A stretch of 64,000 bases of DNA from Lachnospiraceae bacterium (lineage in GTDB: Bacteria; Bacillota; Clostridia; Lachnospirales; Lachnospiraceae). How positions within the stretch are numbered: the first letter of the stretch is position 1; the number at the start of each line of letters is the position of its first letter. Below the pieces are notes generated by a model. It did no database searches. It was not told the DNA's origin and worked only from the letters and a program-made list of their open reading frames with translations. The stretch lies in the NCBI GenBank assembly GCA_910574805.1, contig CAJTCV010000001.1:248001-312000 (forward strand). Direction: 5' to 3'. A program made the position numbers and the translations under genes. Positions 33,228 to 41,605 of the stretch are shown piece by piece.

Positions 33228-34381
33228 CTCTTCTCCTGTCCTGCTTCCGCATTTCTGATCATTTCCACAAGCGCTTCAATCCCTCTGCCGGATCTGGCAG
33301 ACATATAGATCCGGTTGCCACGGACCATGGGAAGCTGCTCCGCTGCCATACAGAGATCCGCCTTGTTGTATACATAGATGACAGGAATATCCCCTGCCCC
33401 CAGATCCTTCAGCGTCTCCTCTGTCACCTCCCGCTGCTTCCGGTAAAACTCATCGGAACAGTCCAGCACATGCAGCAGAAGATCTGCCTCCTTCGCCTCC
33501 TCCAGAGTGGAACGGAAGGCTTTCACAAGCCCCACCGGAAGCTGATGAATGAACCCTACCGTATCCGACAGGAGAAATTCTTCTCCCGGACCCGTACGGA
33601 TCCTGCGGACCGTTGTGTCCAGCGTGGCGAACAGCATATCCTTTTCCAGCACTTTTTTTGACGCGTCTCTTGTATATCTGTCCAGCATCCCGTTCATAAG
33701 CGTAGATTTTCCGGCGTTGGTATAGCCCACCAGAGCCACCCGGGGAAGCCTGCCCTCCTGCCGTCTCTTTCTCTGGGTCCGCCGCTCCTGTTCGATCTTC
33801 TTCAGCTCCCGGCGAAGCTCCGCCATCCGCTTCTCAATCCGGCGCCGGTCCAGCTCCAGCTTCTTCTCGCCGGCCCCTTTGTTGGCAAGGCCGCTGCCGC
33901 CTCCCTGACGGCTCAGCGCCCTGTGCATACCCGTAAGCCGGGGAAGCACATACTGAAGCCTCGCAGATTCCACCTGCAGCTTCGCCTCCCGGGTCTTTGC
34001 CCGGACTGCGAAGATATCCAGGATCAGCGTCGTACGGTCCAGGATCGGACAGTCCAGAAGATCCTGCAGATTCCGAAGCTGCACAGGCGTCAGAGAACGA
34101 TCGAAGACCAGTACATCCACCGGCTCCGCCTCCATATATTCCTTTATCTCCAGAAGCTTGCCTTTTCCCATATACAGCGCCTGGTGGAGCTTTGGCAGGT
34201 TCTGGGTGATCTGTCCCGCCGGCTCCATGCCGCAGGCTTCCGCCAGGCTCTTAAGCTCCTGCATGGACCGTTCAAAGTCCTCTCCGTCATGCAGATCCAC
34301 GCCCAGAAGGAGTACACGCTCTCTCATCCCGGCTTCCATGCACGCCTGCTGCCCGCCGCCCTCATATCCTGTATGCGCCAT
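33194..34381 (-). CDS. hflX: GTPase HflX
   Basis: 395 residues. N-terminal HflX domain (ERVLLLGVDLHDGEDFERSM...VFDRSLTPVQLRNLQDLLDCPILDRTTLILDIFAVRAKTREAKLQVE), a glycine-rich GxGxxG-type loop and long coiled helix, then the G domain: G1 GYTNAGKST, G3 DTVGFIHQLP, G4 NKAD. It splits stalled or hibernating ribosomes and in some species affects antibiotic tolerance. GGGAGG lies 10 nt before the ATG, only 4 bp after the DUF362 gene, so the two are in one operon. Confidence 0.95.
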   Translation of the reverse strand: MAHTGYEGGGQQACMEAGMRERVLLLGVDLHDGEDFERSMQELKSLAEACGMEPAGQITQNLPKLHQALYMGKGKLLEIKEYMEAEPVDVLVFDRSLTPVQLRNLQDLLDCPILDRTTLILDIFAVRAKTREAKLQVESARLQYVLPRLTGMHRALSRQGGGSGLANKGAGEKKLELDRRRIEKRMAELRRELKKIEQERRTQRKRRQEGRLPRVALVGYTNAGKSTLMNGMLDRYTRDASKKVLEKDMLFATLDTTVRRIRTGPGEEFLLSDTVGFIHQLPVGLVKAFRSTLEEAKEADLLLHVLDCSDEFYRKQREVTEETLKDLGAGDIPVIYVYNKADLCMAAEQLPMVRGNRIYMSARSGRGIEALVEMIRNAEAGQEKRWRSEQHQEEN

Positions 34382-34385
34382 GCCG

Positions 34386-35513
34386 TCAGTGCCTCCCGGC
34401 TTCGAGGCGGCCGGTCCCGGCCAGATATTCCTTCAGGAAATCATAGATCTGCGTCTCCGTGGGCGGACATCCCTTCAGACTGTGGGTAAAGTCCTTCGTG
34501 CAGCTGCCGATTCCCAGCGTCCCTGTCATTCCCTTATATCCCTGCCCGATACAGATCTTCTCCGGGAAATCTTTCAGAAGCCCCTCCTGATCCAGTCTAT
34601 CCAGCGCCGGGATCAGATAGCCGTAGCAGGCGCTGCAGGAATCCACCTCATTTACCGCCTCCGAAAGCCGCATGACCTTGTCCCGGTCCGGAAGTCCGGC
34701 CTGGCTCTCTGACAGATTCAGTTCCCGGATGACTGCGTGGTCCAGATCCGTGCTGCCCGCTCCCAGCGATTCCGCAATCCCGATATACGGCACTTCCTCT
34801 GTCCGGTACTCCAGGAGTCTGCACACATACGCATCACAGAGCACCGGGTCCCATGCCGCAAAGATCCGGTCCATAGATGTGGGATTTCCCCCGTCCTCAA
34901 AGCTCAGATCCCCGCAGATGCTGTCCACCAGAATAAAATCCTGCCGGATTCCCGCTGCCAGATGACCGATGGGCTTATGCAGTCCCATGGAATGAAAACG
35001 CCGCTTTTCCTTGTTGGGCAAAAGTCCTTTCATATTTTTCAGCGCGCAGGTGACCCGGGTCTGGCAGTGCCCCTTCATCACCGGCACATTGATCAGAAAG
35101 TCCACCTCCAGTGCACAGGCGCATACATCGATCTTCATCCCTTTGCAGTCTACCGGCACCGAACGTTCTTTCTGCCCGTCCCGGAGCTCTGTGCCGTATT
35201 TGTCAGCCAGCTTCCGGTATCCGCACACCTTGAACGCTTCTTCTGTCCTGGCGCCCACCCAGGAGCCTTCCATGATCACCAGGTTCTCAAAACCATGATC
35301 CTTCAGATAGCAGATCAGGCTTTCCACCACCTCCGGATGAGTCGTCGCCCCGTCGGAGGGCGGCACCGGAGAGACCAGATTCGGCTTGATCCCGATCCGT
35401 TTTTTCCTGTCCCCGATCTGCGCCGCCAGATCCGCTTCCTCCAGCAGACGGCGGGTCATCTTCCCATACTCTTTTCCATAGATCACAAGAATCTCATTTT
35501 TCCTGTCCTTCAT
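34386..35513 (-). CDS. DUF362 protein
   Basis: 375 residues. GIKPNLVSPVPPSDGATTHPEVVESLI and PVMKGHCQTRVTCALKNMKGLLPNKEKRRFH are typical DUF362 motifs; many members have ferredoxin domains, but this one does not show a CxxCxxC cluster. It has scattered cysteines near the C-terminus (VDSCSACYGYLIPALD, GSCTKDF, LKGCPP) that could bind a cluster. Function unknown. I chose the ATG at 35513, with GGTGGAG 9 nt upstream, over GTG at 35528. First gene of the cluster leading into hflX. Confidence 0.82.
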   Translation of the reverse strand: MKDRKNEILVIYGKEYGKMTRRLLEEADLAAQIGDRKKRIGIKPNLVSPVPPSDGATTHPEVVESLICYLKDHGFENLVIMEGSWVGARTEEAFKVCGYRKLADKYGTELRDGQKERSVPVDCKGMKIDVCACALEVDFLINVPVMKGHCQTRVTCALKNMKGLLPNKEKRRFHSMGLHKPIGHLAAGIRQDFILVDSICGDLSFEDGGNPTSMDRIFAAWDPVLCDAYVCRLLEYRTEEVPYIGIAESLGAGSTDLDHAVIRELNLSESQAGLPDRDKVMRLSEAVNEVDSCSACYGYLIPALDRLDQEGLLKDFPEKICIGQGYKGMTGTLGIGSCTKDFTHSLKGCPPTETQIYDFLKEYLAGTGRLEAGRH

Positions 35514-35657
35514 CAAATGTCTCTCCACCTTCCATAAGCCTGCCGGCGCGTCCCCTTTTTACGGATCCCGGCTGTATTATATTCAATATCCATATTATAA
35601 AGGAATCGGCCAACCGCTGTCAACGTCTGCCCGCGGCGCTTCACGGCCGCCTCACAC

Positions 35658-35698
35658 AAAAAGAACCCCGCAGTTCCTGCTCATTCAGAAACCGCGGG
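35658..35698 (-). terminator. Terminator of the RpiR-type regulator gene
   Basis: GACCCCGCGG-type stem whose arms are near 35667-35677 and 35688-35698; the minus strand continues GGTTCTTTTTG. It overlaps the last codons and stop of the regulator gene. Confidence 0.65.
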
Positions 35699-36526
35699 AT
35701 CCTTTCCCTGCCTCTTTTCTTTTAATTCTTTAATCACGCCTTCATGCCATCGCGCTCTCTCCCCCTCGTCCTGTTCCACATAGTAAGAATAGAGCACATC
35801 CAGCATGACCAGTATGGGAAACTGAGGGGAAATAACGTTTCCGTGGTCCATATACCGAAGCGAAGGAATCAGAAGAAGTTCGTCGCAGAATTCCTCATGA
35901 TCCCCCCGGTTTCTTGCCGTGACCAGCATGGTCTTTGCCCCCTTTTTATGAGATTCCCTGAGAAGATACAGAATGTCTTTTGCACTCCCGCTGATGCTGA
36001 TTCCGATGATCAGGCTCGTATGATCCTGAAAGACGGCACGCATCCGGATAAGATCGCTGTCCTGAATGGAATAAATGTTCACTCCGGTACGCAGAAAACG
36101 CATCTCCATTTCCCTGGCCGCCAGGCCGGAGCTGCCCACACCGCAGACAAATACCCGTCCTGCCTGCCTCAGATAACGGCAGATACGCAGGATCTGAGAC
36201 TCGTTGATCAGGCTGTAAGTCTTGTCCAGCAGTTCCTGATAGACATTCAGCGCCATGCGGGTCTGTCCGGTCATGGACAGATTTTTTTCCACAAAGGTCT
36301 CTTCATACTGATAGACAAATTCCCGGTAGCCCCGGTAACCGCATTTCTTCGCAAACCGGGAAAGCGACGCCTCCGACACATAGAGGCGTTCCGCCATTGC
36401 CCTGGAAGACAGCTCCACGTTCTCCTGATTTCTGATAAAAAAGTCTGCAATGCTCCGTTCCACCGGTGTAAAATTCTCATAATTGGATTCTATGACCGGA
36501 ATGACGGATTTAATATAATATTCCAT
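35681..36526 (-). CDS. RpiR/MurR-type transcription regulator (HTH + SIS)
   Basis: 281 residues. The N-terminal HTH_6 domain (FTPVERSIADFFIRNQENVELSSRAMAERLYVSEASLSRFAKKCGYRGYREF) is followed by a SIS sugar-phosphate-binding domain (VFVCGVGSSGLAAREMEMRFLRTG and LIIGISISGSAKDILYLLRESHKKGAKTMLVTA). Such proteins sense sugar phosphates or amino-sugar phosphates. No sugar genes are adjacent, so the target is unknown. GGAG lies 7 nt before the ATG at 36526; longer in-frame starts to 36589 overlap the promoter region. Confidence 0.88.
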   Translation of the reverse strand: MEYYIKSVIPVIESNYENFTPVERSIADFFIRNQENVELSSRAMAERLYVSEASLSRFAKKCGYRGYREFVYQYEETFVEKNLSMTGQTRMALNVYQELLDKTYSLINESQILRICRYLRQAGRVFVCGVGSSGLAAREMEMRFLRTGVNIYSIQDSDLIRMRAVFQDHTSLIIGISISGSAKDILYLLRESHKKGAKTMLVTARNRGDHEEFCDELLLIPSLRYMDHGNVISPQFPILVMLDVLYSYYVEQDEGERARWHEGVIKELKEKRQGKDPAVSE

Positions 36527-36596
36527 CCTGTCTCTCCTTCTCTTCCTGCCTTCTGCTTCCCGATCGGAAACAGTACCCATGCTGCCCATGCGCCTC

Positions 36597-36624
36597 AGTA
36601 TACCAGCTTATCCCACGTTTTCAA
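36597..36624 (-). promoter_or_regulatory. Promoter of the RpiR-type regulator gene
   Basis: TTGAAA (36619-36624), 16-bp spacer, TATACT (36597-36602). The 303-bp spacer 36527-36829 contains this promoter, two inverted repeats (below) and the fprA terminator; I see no gene in it. Confidence 0.6.
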
Positions 36625-36640
36625 TACTTCCAGCCTACTT

Positions 36641-36707
36641 AGAAAGTACTTTCTTTTCTTTTTAAAGATTCTACTTTTTTACCAAAAATACAGATTGATT
36701 TTTGGTA
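36641..36707. promoter_or_regulatory. Two inverted repeats upstream of the RpiR regulator promoter
   Basis: A perfect 14-bp palindrome AGAAAGTACTTTCT (36641-36654) lies 17 bp above the -35 box, and a second inverted repeat TACCAAAAA / TTTTTGGTA (36680-36688 and 36699-36707) is further up. They are candidate operator sites, possibly for autoregulation; AT richness lowers confidence. Confidence 0.4.
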
Positions 36708-36760
36708 CATTTGTATAGTTTCTCGTATTGTCTTTCAGAATGTATTCTTTATTTACCATA

Positions 36761-36806
36761 TAAAATAAGCAGATATTGCTGCATTATACAGTCAATACCT
36801 GCTTAT
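36761..36806 (-). terminator. Terminator of fprA
   Basis: ATAAGCAGATATTG (36765-36778) pairs with CAATACCTGCTTAT (36793-36806) with one mismatch; on the minus strand TTTTAT follows. Confidence 0.7.
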
Positions 36807-36829
36807 TATAAATCCGGCGCTGCTCTTCC

Positions 36830-37993
36830 TTACTTCAGCAGTGCATCTGCCAGGGCGTTCAGCTCTTCTACATTTTTCGCATTCATGGTGGACCGGATCG
36901 TCACGGTATCTCCCACCAGTTCCATATTCTTCATGCCTTCTACGTATGACCGGATATGCTTCCCGGCCATGGGCGCCCAGGACCCGTTCTCCACAATAGC
37001 CACTTTGCGGTTCTGGAAATTCTTGATCTTCAGATGATACAGGAAATCCTCCATGCACGGGAACAGACTGGCATCATATGTTGCGCTGGCAAGCACCAGT
37101 CTGTCATAACGGTACGCACAGGAGACCGCCTCTGCCATGTCGTCTCTGGCCAGATCGAAAAGGACCACGTTTTTCGCACCTTTTTCCTTCAGAATCTCCA
37201 CAAAGCGCTCCATGGCTCTTCTGGTATTCCCATGGATGGACGCACATGCCACAACAATCCCCTCTTCCTCCGGCTCATAGGAGGACCAGGTCAGATATTT
37301 GCCGATATAATATCCAAGATCCTCTTTCAGAACCGGACCGTGCAGCGGACAGATAATCTGAATATCCAGTGTAGCCGCCTTCTTCAGAAGCGCCTGCACC
37401 TGTGCGCCGTATTTACCCACAATATTGATAAAATAGCGTCTTGCCTCATCGGTCCATTCCTCCCCGGCATCCAGAGCACCGAATTTGCCAAAGCCGTCCG
37501 CGGAAAACAGAACCTTCTCGGACAGCTCATAGGTCACCATGGCCTCCGGCCAGTGAACCATGGGCGCCAGGAAAAACTGCAGGGTATGGTTCCCAAGAGA
37601 GAGGGTGTCGCCTTCCCCCACGGTTACCGTGTGGTCCGTCAGATCAAAGTCAAAAAACTGGGGCAGCATGGTAAATACCTTCGCATTGCTGACCAGCTTC
37701 ATCTTCGGATATCTCTCTGCCAGCTTCTCTATATTACCTGCGTGATCCGGTTCCATATGGTCGATCACCAGATAATCCGGCTCTCTGTCTCCCAGGACTT
37801 CCGCCACATTGGAGAGCCACTCTTCAGTCACTCTCGGGTCTGTGGTATCCATGACGGCGATCTTCTCATCCATGATCACATAGGAATTGTAGGATACGCC
37901 ATTGGGCACATGGTACTGACTCTCAAACAGGTCGATGTCCCTGTCGTTGCAGCCCACATATAAAATCGATTCTGTAACTTTCATGTCTTTCAT
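36830..37993 (-). CDS. fprA: A-type flavoprotein (flavodiiron O2/NO reductase)
   Basis: 387 residues. The metallo-beta-lactamase-like domain has the diiron motif VIDHMEPDHAGN (H-x-E-x-D-H), later His in PMVHWPEAM and CPLHGPV; the flavodoxin domain (about 250-387) begins IVVACASIHGNTRRAMERFV and has ATYDASLFPCMEDFLYHL. It reduces O2 to water (or NO to N2O) with electrons from rubredoxin. AGGAGG lies 7 nt before the ATG at 37993. The rubredoxin gene just upstream is its natural partner. Confidence 0.94.
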   Translation of the reverse strand: MKDMKVTESILYVGCNDRDIDLFESQYHVPNGVSYNSYVIMDEKIAVMDTTDPRVTEEWLSNVAEVLGDREPDYLVIDHMEPDHAGNIEKLAERYPKMKLVSNAKVFTMLPQFFDFDLTDHTVTVGEGDTLSLGNHTLQFFLAPMVHWPEAMVTYELSEKVLFSADGFGKFGALDAGEEWTDEARRYFINIVGKYGAQVQALLKKAATLDIQIICPLHGPVLKEDLGYYIGKYLTWSSYEPEEEGIVVACASIHGNTRRAMERFVEILKEKGAKNVVLFDLARDDMAEAVSCAYRYDRLVLASATYDASLFPCMEDFLYHLKIKNFQNRKVAIVENGSWAPMAGKHIRSYVEGMKNMELVGDTVTIRSTMNAKNVEELNALADALLK

Positions 37994-38032
37994 CACTTAT
38001 CCTCCTGATCCAGGTCCCATGTACCTGAAAAT

Positions 38033-38054
38033 GGGAATGCCCTCAGACATTCCC
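38033..38054 (-). promoter_or_regulatory. Intercistronic hairpin between rubredoxin gene and fprA
   Basis: GGGAATG (38033-38039) pairs with CATTCCC (38048-38054) with an 8-nt loop. On the minus strand ATTTTC follows, so it may cause partial termination or act in mRNA processing. Confidence 0.5.
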
Positions 38055-38061
38055 CATTCTC

Positions 38062-38220
38062 TTACGCTTCTTCAAAATCTTCCTTGCCTACTCCGCAGAT
38101 GGGGCATACCCAGTCTTCCGGAAGATCCTCAAAAGCAGTTCCCGGAGCGATCCCGTTATCCGGATCACCCGCCTCCGGGTCGTACTCATAACCACACGGG
38201 CCGCATACATATTTTTTCAT
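38062..38220 (-). CDS. Rubredoxin
   Basis: 52 residues: [19 protein letters not shown] at the start and [17 protein letters not shown] at the end. The two C-x2-C-G motifs bind one iron, and the aromatic core is typical. GGAGG lies about 6 nt before the ATG at 38218-38220. It donates electrons to the downstream flavodiiron protein in oxygen defence. Too short to appear in many gene predictions. Confidence 0.96.
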   Translation of the reverse strand: MKKYVCGPCGYEYDPEAGDPDNGIAPGTAFEDLPEDWVCPICGVGKEDFEEA

Positions 38221-38337
38221 ATCGCACCTCCATATTCTGTGACAGATCCCTCTGAATCCATGCCGTTCTCACATGCTCTTCAGGGAATGCAGCCGGCCTG
38301 CTCCTGCAGAACGGTACCGGCATCATGTCTATGAGAC

Positions 38338-38366
38338 ATTATACCGTATCCTCCAGCACTTGTCAA
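38338..38366 (-). promoter_or_regulatory. Promoter of the rubredoxin-fprA operon
   Basis: Consensus TTGACA (38361-38366), 17-bp spacer, consensus TATAAT (38338-38343). The transcript has a leader of about 110 nt with several possible stems (for example CCGTTCT / AGAACGG). Confidence 0.8.
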
Positions 38367-38390
38367 AAATTTCCGCAGGATCTTTTCCAG

Positions 38391-38780
38391 TCAGCCTCCT
38401 GTCTCCAGGATCCTCGCCTCCAGCACCCGTTCCTGCAGCCGGATGTTATGGAGTTCTTCCTGAAGATCCGCCGCTTCCGCCTGTCTTTCTCCGTCTTCTT
38501 CCGGAATCTTTTCTTCCATTATCTGCGCTTCTGCCTCCCGGAGTGCGGCGGCTGCCGCAGACTCCTGTTCCTTCAGAAGCTCGTACTGCCTCTGCATCCT
38601 GCCCGTCCTGCCCTCTCCTGCCGGATCCGGCACTCCGGTAATATCCGTCTCCTCCGCGCCGGCTTCCGCCCGGACTGCAACCGTCCGGTCTGACCAGTGG
38701 GCAGCGCCCTTCCCGAAAATCAGCAGACACGCCGTCAGACAGAGCATCATTCTTCTTCCTGCCAGCAACAACCTTATCAC
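38391..38780 (-). CDS. Secreted coiled-coil protein, unknown function
   Basis: 129 residues at most. A signal peptide (RR followed by MMLCLTACLLIFGKGAAH) precedes a low-complexity linker and an Ala/Glu-rich coiled coil (KEQESAAAAALREAEAQIMEEKIPEEDGERQAEAADLQEEL). No known domain. The start could be GTG 38780, TTG 38771 or ATG 38750; ATG has AGGAA close upstream. The GTG and its AAAGGGG site lie inside a perfect 10-bp inverted repeat (38770-38803). Located between the rubredoxin promoter and the alarmone synthetase gene. Confidence 0.6.
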   Translation of the reverse strand: MIRLLLAGRRMMLCLTACLLIFGKGAAHWSDRTVAVRAEAGAEETDITGVPDPAGEGRTGRMQRQYELLKEQESAAAAALREAEAQIMEEKIPEEDGERQAEAADLQEELHNIRLQERVLEARILETGG

Positions 38781-38809
38781 CCCTTTGCATATCTGATAAG
38801 GTTATTATA
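38770..38809 (-). promoter_or_regulatory. -10 box and perfect inverted repeat at the secreted coiled-coil gene
   Basis: TATAAT (38804-38809, minus strand) is followed immediately by AACCTTATCA (38794-38803) and, 14 nt on, by TGATAAGGTT (38770-38779). The 10-bp inverted repeat covers the predicted transcription start, the ribosome binding site and a possible GTG start. It could be a repressor operator. Confidence 0.5.
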
Positions 38810-38876
38810 TCCGCAGATTATTAAATCCATGAATCAAATTTATTAAGATTTCCGAAAGAAACCTCCAGTCCTGCCG

Positions 38877-39578
38877 TCAGATCTCTCCTTCTTCGATCAT
38901 ATTCCGGATCTCCTGCATCCGCAGATCCACCCCGCTGATGATATCTGCACATTTTCTAAGCTCGCTTACGATCAGCTCCGGATTCTTTACATTTTTCTTA
39001 TACTTCAGCTTATGGTCCAGGCTCGCCCAGAAATCCATGGCAATGGTCCGGAACTGCACCTCCACCCGCATGTATTTTTTCTCACTGGAGAGAAAGATCG
39101 GAATCTGGATGATCAGATGAAGGCTCCTGTATCCGTTCTTCTTGGGATGGCGGATATAATCCTTCACCATCAGCACCTCCAGATCGTCCTGGGCAGACAG
39201 CATGGAGGCCAGATAATAAATATCTTCCACAAAGGAGCAGATCACGCGGACTCCCGCCACATCGTTAAGATTTGTTTCAATCCCCTCTATGGACAGTTCA
39301 TATCCCTTCCGGTTCATCTTCTCGATGATGCTCGCAGGCTCCTTTACGCGGCTCTCGATCATCTCTATGGGGTTGCGTTCATGCTCCAGGGAAAATTCCT
39401 CATTCAGCACGTTCAGCTTCGTCTCGATCTCCCGGATGGCACAGCGGTACTGCATCAGAAGCGTCATAAAGGGCCGGATGCGGATGGGCGTATCCGCCAG
39501 CTGTCCCCCGGCAAGATGCCGTAACAGTTCGATCCCTTCCAGCTCTCCCATACCGACCAGTTCATTTTTTTCCTTCAT
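38877..39578 (-). CDS. Small alarmone synthetase ((p)ppGpp synthetase, RelP/RelQ type)
   Basis: 233 residues: a stand-alone RelA/SpoT synthetase domain with no hydrolase. Motifs: IESRVKEPASIIEKMNRKGYE (ATP binding), VAGVRVICSFVEDIYYLASML, DYIRHPKKNGYRSLHLII (GTP-binding Tyr) and VEVQFRTIAMDFWASLDHKLKYKK. It makes (p)ppGpp from ATP and GDP/GTP. The start codon lies inside the end of the nitrilase-family gene (17-bp overlap), so translation is coupled. Confidence 0.92.
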   Translation of the reverse strand: MKEKNELVGMGELEGIELLRHLAGGQLADTPIRIRPFMTLLMQYRCAIREIETKLNVLNEEFSLEHERNPIEMIESRVKEPASIIEKMNRKGYELSIEGIETNLNDVAGVRVICSFVEDIYYLASMLSAQDDLEVLMVKDYIRHPKKNGYRSLHLIIQIPIFLSSEKKYMRVEVQFRTIAMDFWASLDHKLKYKKNVKNPELIVSELRKCADIISGVDLRMQEIRNMIEEGEI

Positions 39579-40383
39579 AGTTCTGCAACTCTTCCTGTAG
39601 TCTTTGATAAAGCGTGTCTCTCCGGTCCTCTTTCACGGGAAAGCATGCCCGGTATCTGCACACGTCATTTTCAAGCTCGTAGATCTGCACCTGCTCCTGC
39701 GGGCACCGGTCAGGCAGACAGACCGTTTCCTTCTTAAGCTTCGCCCCGTCCGGAGCACAGATCCTGGAGTCCCCTGAATAAAACTGTTCCCCCATCTCTC
39801 CTGCGCAGTTGATCCCTGCGATATACACCACATTTTCTATGGCGCGGGCCTTCAAAAGACATTTCCAGTGAGCGCTCCGGACCGCCGGCCAGCTGGCCGG
39901 CACCAGAATCAGATCCGCCTGCCTTGACAGAACCTGAAAAGGCTCCGGGAAACGCAGATCATAGCAGATCTGCACACCAACACAGAAGCCGCCATATGTA
40001 CATACCGGCACATGTCCGCCTCCCTGAAACTGTTCCCCCTCGCCGCCGAACCGGAAAGGGTGCAGCTTCACCGCATCCAGAAGCTTTCCCTCCGGCGTCA
40101 CGAGGGAGTAGTGATTTTCGCAGAAAGCCCCTGTATCCTTCACCCAGCCCACGCCCACGGCCATCCCATACCGGCCGGACAGCTCCTGTATCCGGCCAAC
40201 CGTCTCTTCCCGGCATTCCTTCGTCCGGTCCGTATGCATGGAAAACCCGGTCAGACTCATCTCCGGCAGCAGGAACAGATCTGTCCCCTTCTCTGCCAGC
40301 AGATCCATATATGTCTCCACCAACTTCAGATTCGCTTCTTTATCTTCCCATTGTAGCTGTAATTGTCCCAGCGCTGCCTTCAT
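39562..40383 (-). CDS. Carbon-nitrogen hydrolase (nitrilase superfamily)
   Basis: 273 residues. Catalytic triad visible: Glu in LLPEMSLTGF, Lys in AVKLHPFRF and Cys in VQICYDLRFPE. The pattern resembles omega-amidase/Nit2-like proteins, which deamidate alpha-keto glutaramate/succinamate or deaminated glutathione; the exact substrate is uncertain. GGAGG lies 9 nt before the ATG at 40383. Overlaps the alarmone synthetase gene by 17 bp; divergent from asnA. Confidence 0.85.
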   Translation of the reverse strand: MKAALGQLQLQWEDKEANLKLVETYMDLLAEKGTDLFLLPEMSLTGFSMHTDRTKECREETVGRIQELSGRYGMAVGVGWVKDTGAFCENHYSLVTPEGKLLDAVKLHPFRFGGEGEQFQGGGHVPVCTYGGFCVGVQICYDLRFPEPFQVLSRQADLILVPASWPAVRSAHWKCLLKARAIENVVYIAGINCAGEMGEQFYSGDSRICAPDGAKLKKETVCLPDRCPQEQVQIYELENDVCRYRACFPVKEDRRDTLYQRLQEELQNYEGKK

Positions 40384-40461
40384 GTTCCTGTACCTCCGTC
40401 TATATTTTACACGAAATTTCCCGGTTTGTCGATTTTTTAACACAAATTTTAGAGAAATTAA

Positions 40462-40491
40462 TTTTCATCTGCTTCTTTTTTGTGCTATACT
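40462..40491 (+). promoter_or_regulatory. Promoter of asnA
   Basis: TTTTCA (40462-40467), 18-bp spacer, TATACT (40486-40491) with an extended -10 TG. No T-box is visible in the 34-nt leader. Confidence 0.55.
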
Positions 40492-40525
40492 ATACCGATG
40501 TAAACATTTATCCGGAGGAAATCAT

Positions 40526-41536
40526 ATGGAACATCTATACATACCTGAAAATTATCATTCCGATCTGTCACTCTATGATACCCAGATCGCCATCAAGACC
40601 GTCAAGGACTTCTTCCAGCAGACGCTGTCCGAGCAGCTCTATCTGCTCCGGGTATCCGCTCCTCTCTTTGTAAAGCCGGAATCCGGTCTGAACGACAACT
40701 TAAACGGCGTGGAGCGCCCGGTCTCTTTCGGCATCAAAGAGCAGGGCGACCGCCCGGTGGAGATCGTGCACTCTCTTGCCAAATGGAAGCGCAACGCTCT
40801 GAAGCAGTATGGCTTCCATGTGGGAGAAGGACTCTACACGGACATGAACGCGATCCGCAGAGATGAAGACACGGACAATGTCCATTCCATCTATGTGGAT
40901 CAGTGGGACTGGGAGAAGATCATCTTAAAGCAGGACCGGAATATGGACTATCTCAAGGAGACTGTGCGGAAGATCTACAAGGCGCTGAAGAAAACCGAGA
41001 AATACATGGCCATCCGCTATGATTATATTGAAGAGATCCTTCCCAGAGAAATCTTCTTCATCACCTCCCAGGAGCTTCTGGACCTCTATCCGGACCTTTC
41101 CCCAAAGGAGCGGGAAGACCGGATCGTCCGGGAAAAGGGTGCCGTCTTCCTGATGCAGATTGGAGACCGGCTGAGCAACGGAGAGCCCCACGACGGCCGC
41201 GCGCCGGACTACGACGACTGGAGCCTGAACGGGGACATCATCGTCTGGTATCCGGTCCTCGGCCACGCGCTGGAACTGTCTTCCATGGGAATTCGTGTGG
41301 ATGAGGACGCTCTGGAACGGCAGCTGAAACTGGCAGGCTGCGAGGAGCGTGCTGATCTTCCCTTCCAGAAAGCAATCCTGGAGAAAAAGCTTCCGTACAC
41401 GGTGGGCGGCGGCATCGGACAGTCCCGAATCTGTATGTTCTATCTCCGGAAGGCCCACATCGGCGAAGTACAGGCGTCCATCTGGCCGGATGACATCCGG
41501 GAAACGGCCATGAAACACGGAATCACACTGCTGTAA
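40526..41536 (+). CDS. asnA: Aspartate-ammonia ligase (asparagine synthetase A)
   Basis: 336 residues, class II synthetase-like fold. Typical motifs: LLRVSAPLFVKPESGLNDNLNGVERPVSF, EIVHSLAKWKRNALKQYGF, EGLYTDMNAIRRDE, SIYVDQWDWEK and the C-terminal YTVGGGIGQSRICMFYLRKAHIGEVQ. It makes asparagine from aspartate, ammonia and ATP. CGGAGG lies 8 nt before the ATG. Followed by greA 69 bp downstream. Confidence 0.97.
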   Translation: MEHLYIPENYHSDLSLYDTQIAIKTVKDFFQQTLSEQLYLLRVSAPLFVKPESGLNDNLNGVERPVSFGIKEQGDRPVEIVHSLAKWKRNALKQYGFHVGEGLYTDMNAIRRDEDTDNVHSIYVDQWDWEKIILKQDRNMDYLKETVRKIYKALKKTEKYMAIRYDYIEEILPREIFFITSQELLDLYPDLSPKEREDRIVREKGAVFLMQIGDRLSNGEPHDGRAPDYDDWSLNGDIIVWYPVLGHALELSSMGIRVDEDALERQLKLAGCEERADLPFQKAILEKKLPYTVGGGIGQSRICMFYLRKAHIGEVQASIWPDDIRETAMKHGITLL

Positions 41537-41605
41537 GGCAGTACACGGTTCAGGGATCGCTACCTGATATACCTGACGTGGATTTTTCAGAAAGGTTTGA
41601 TCAAA

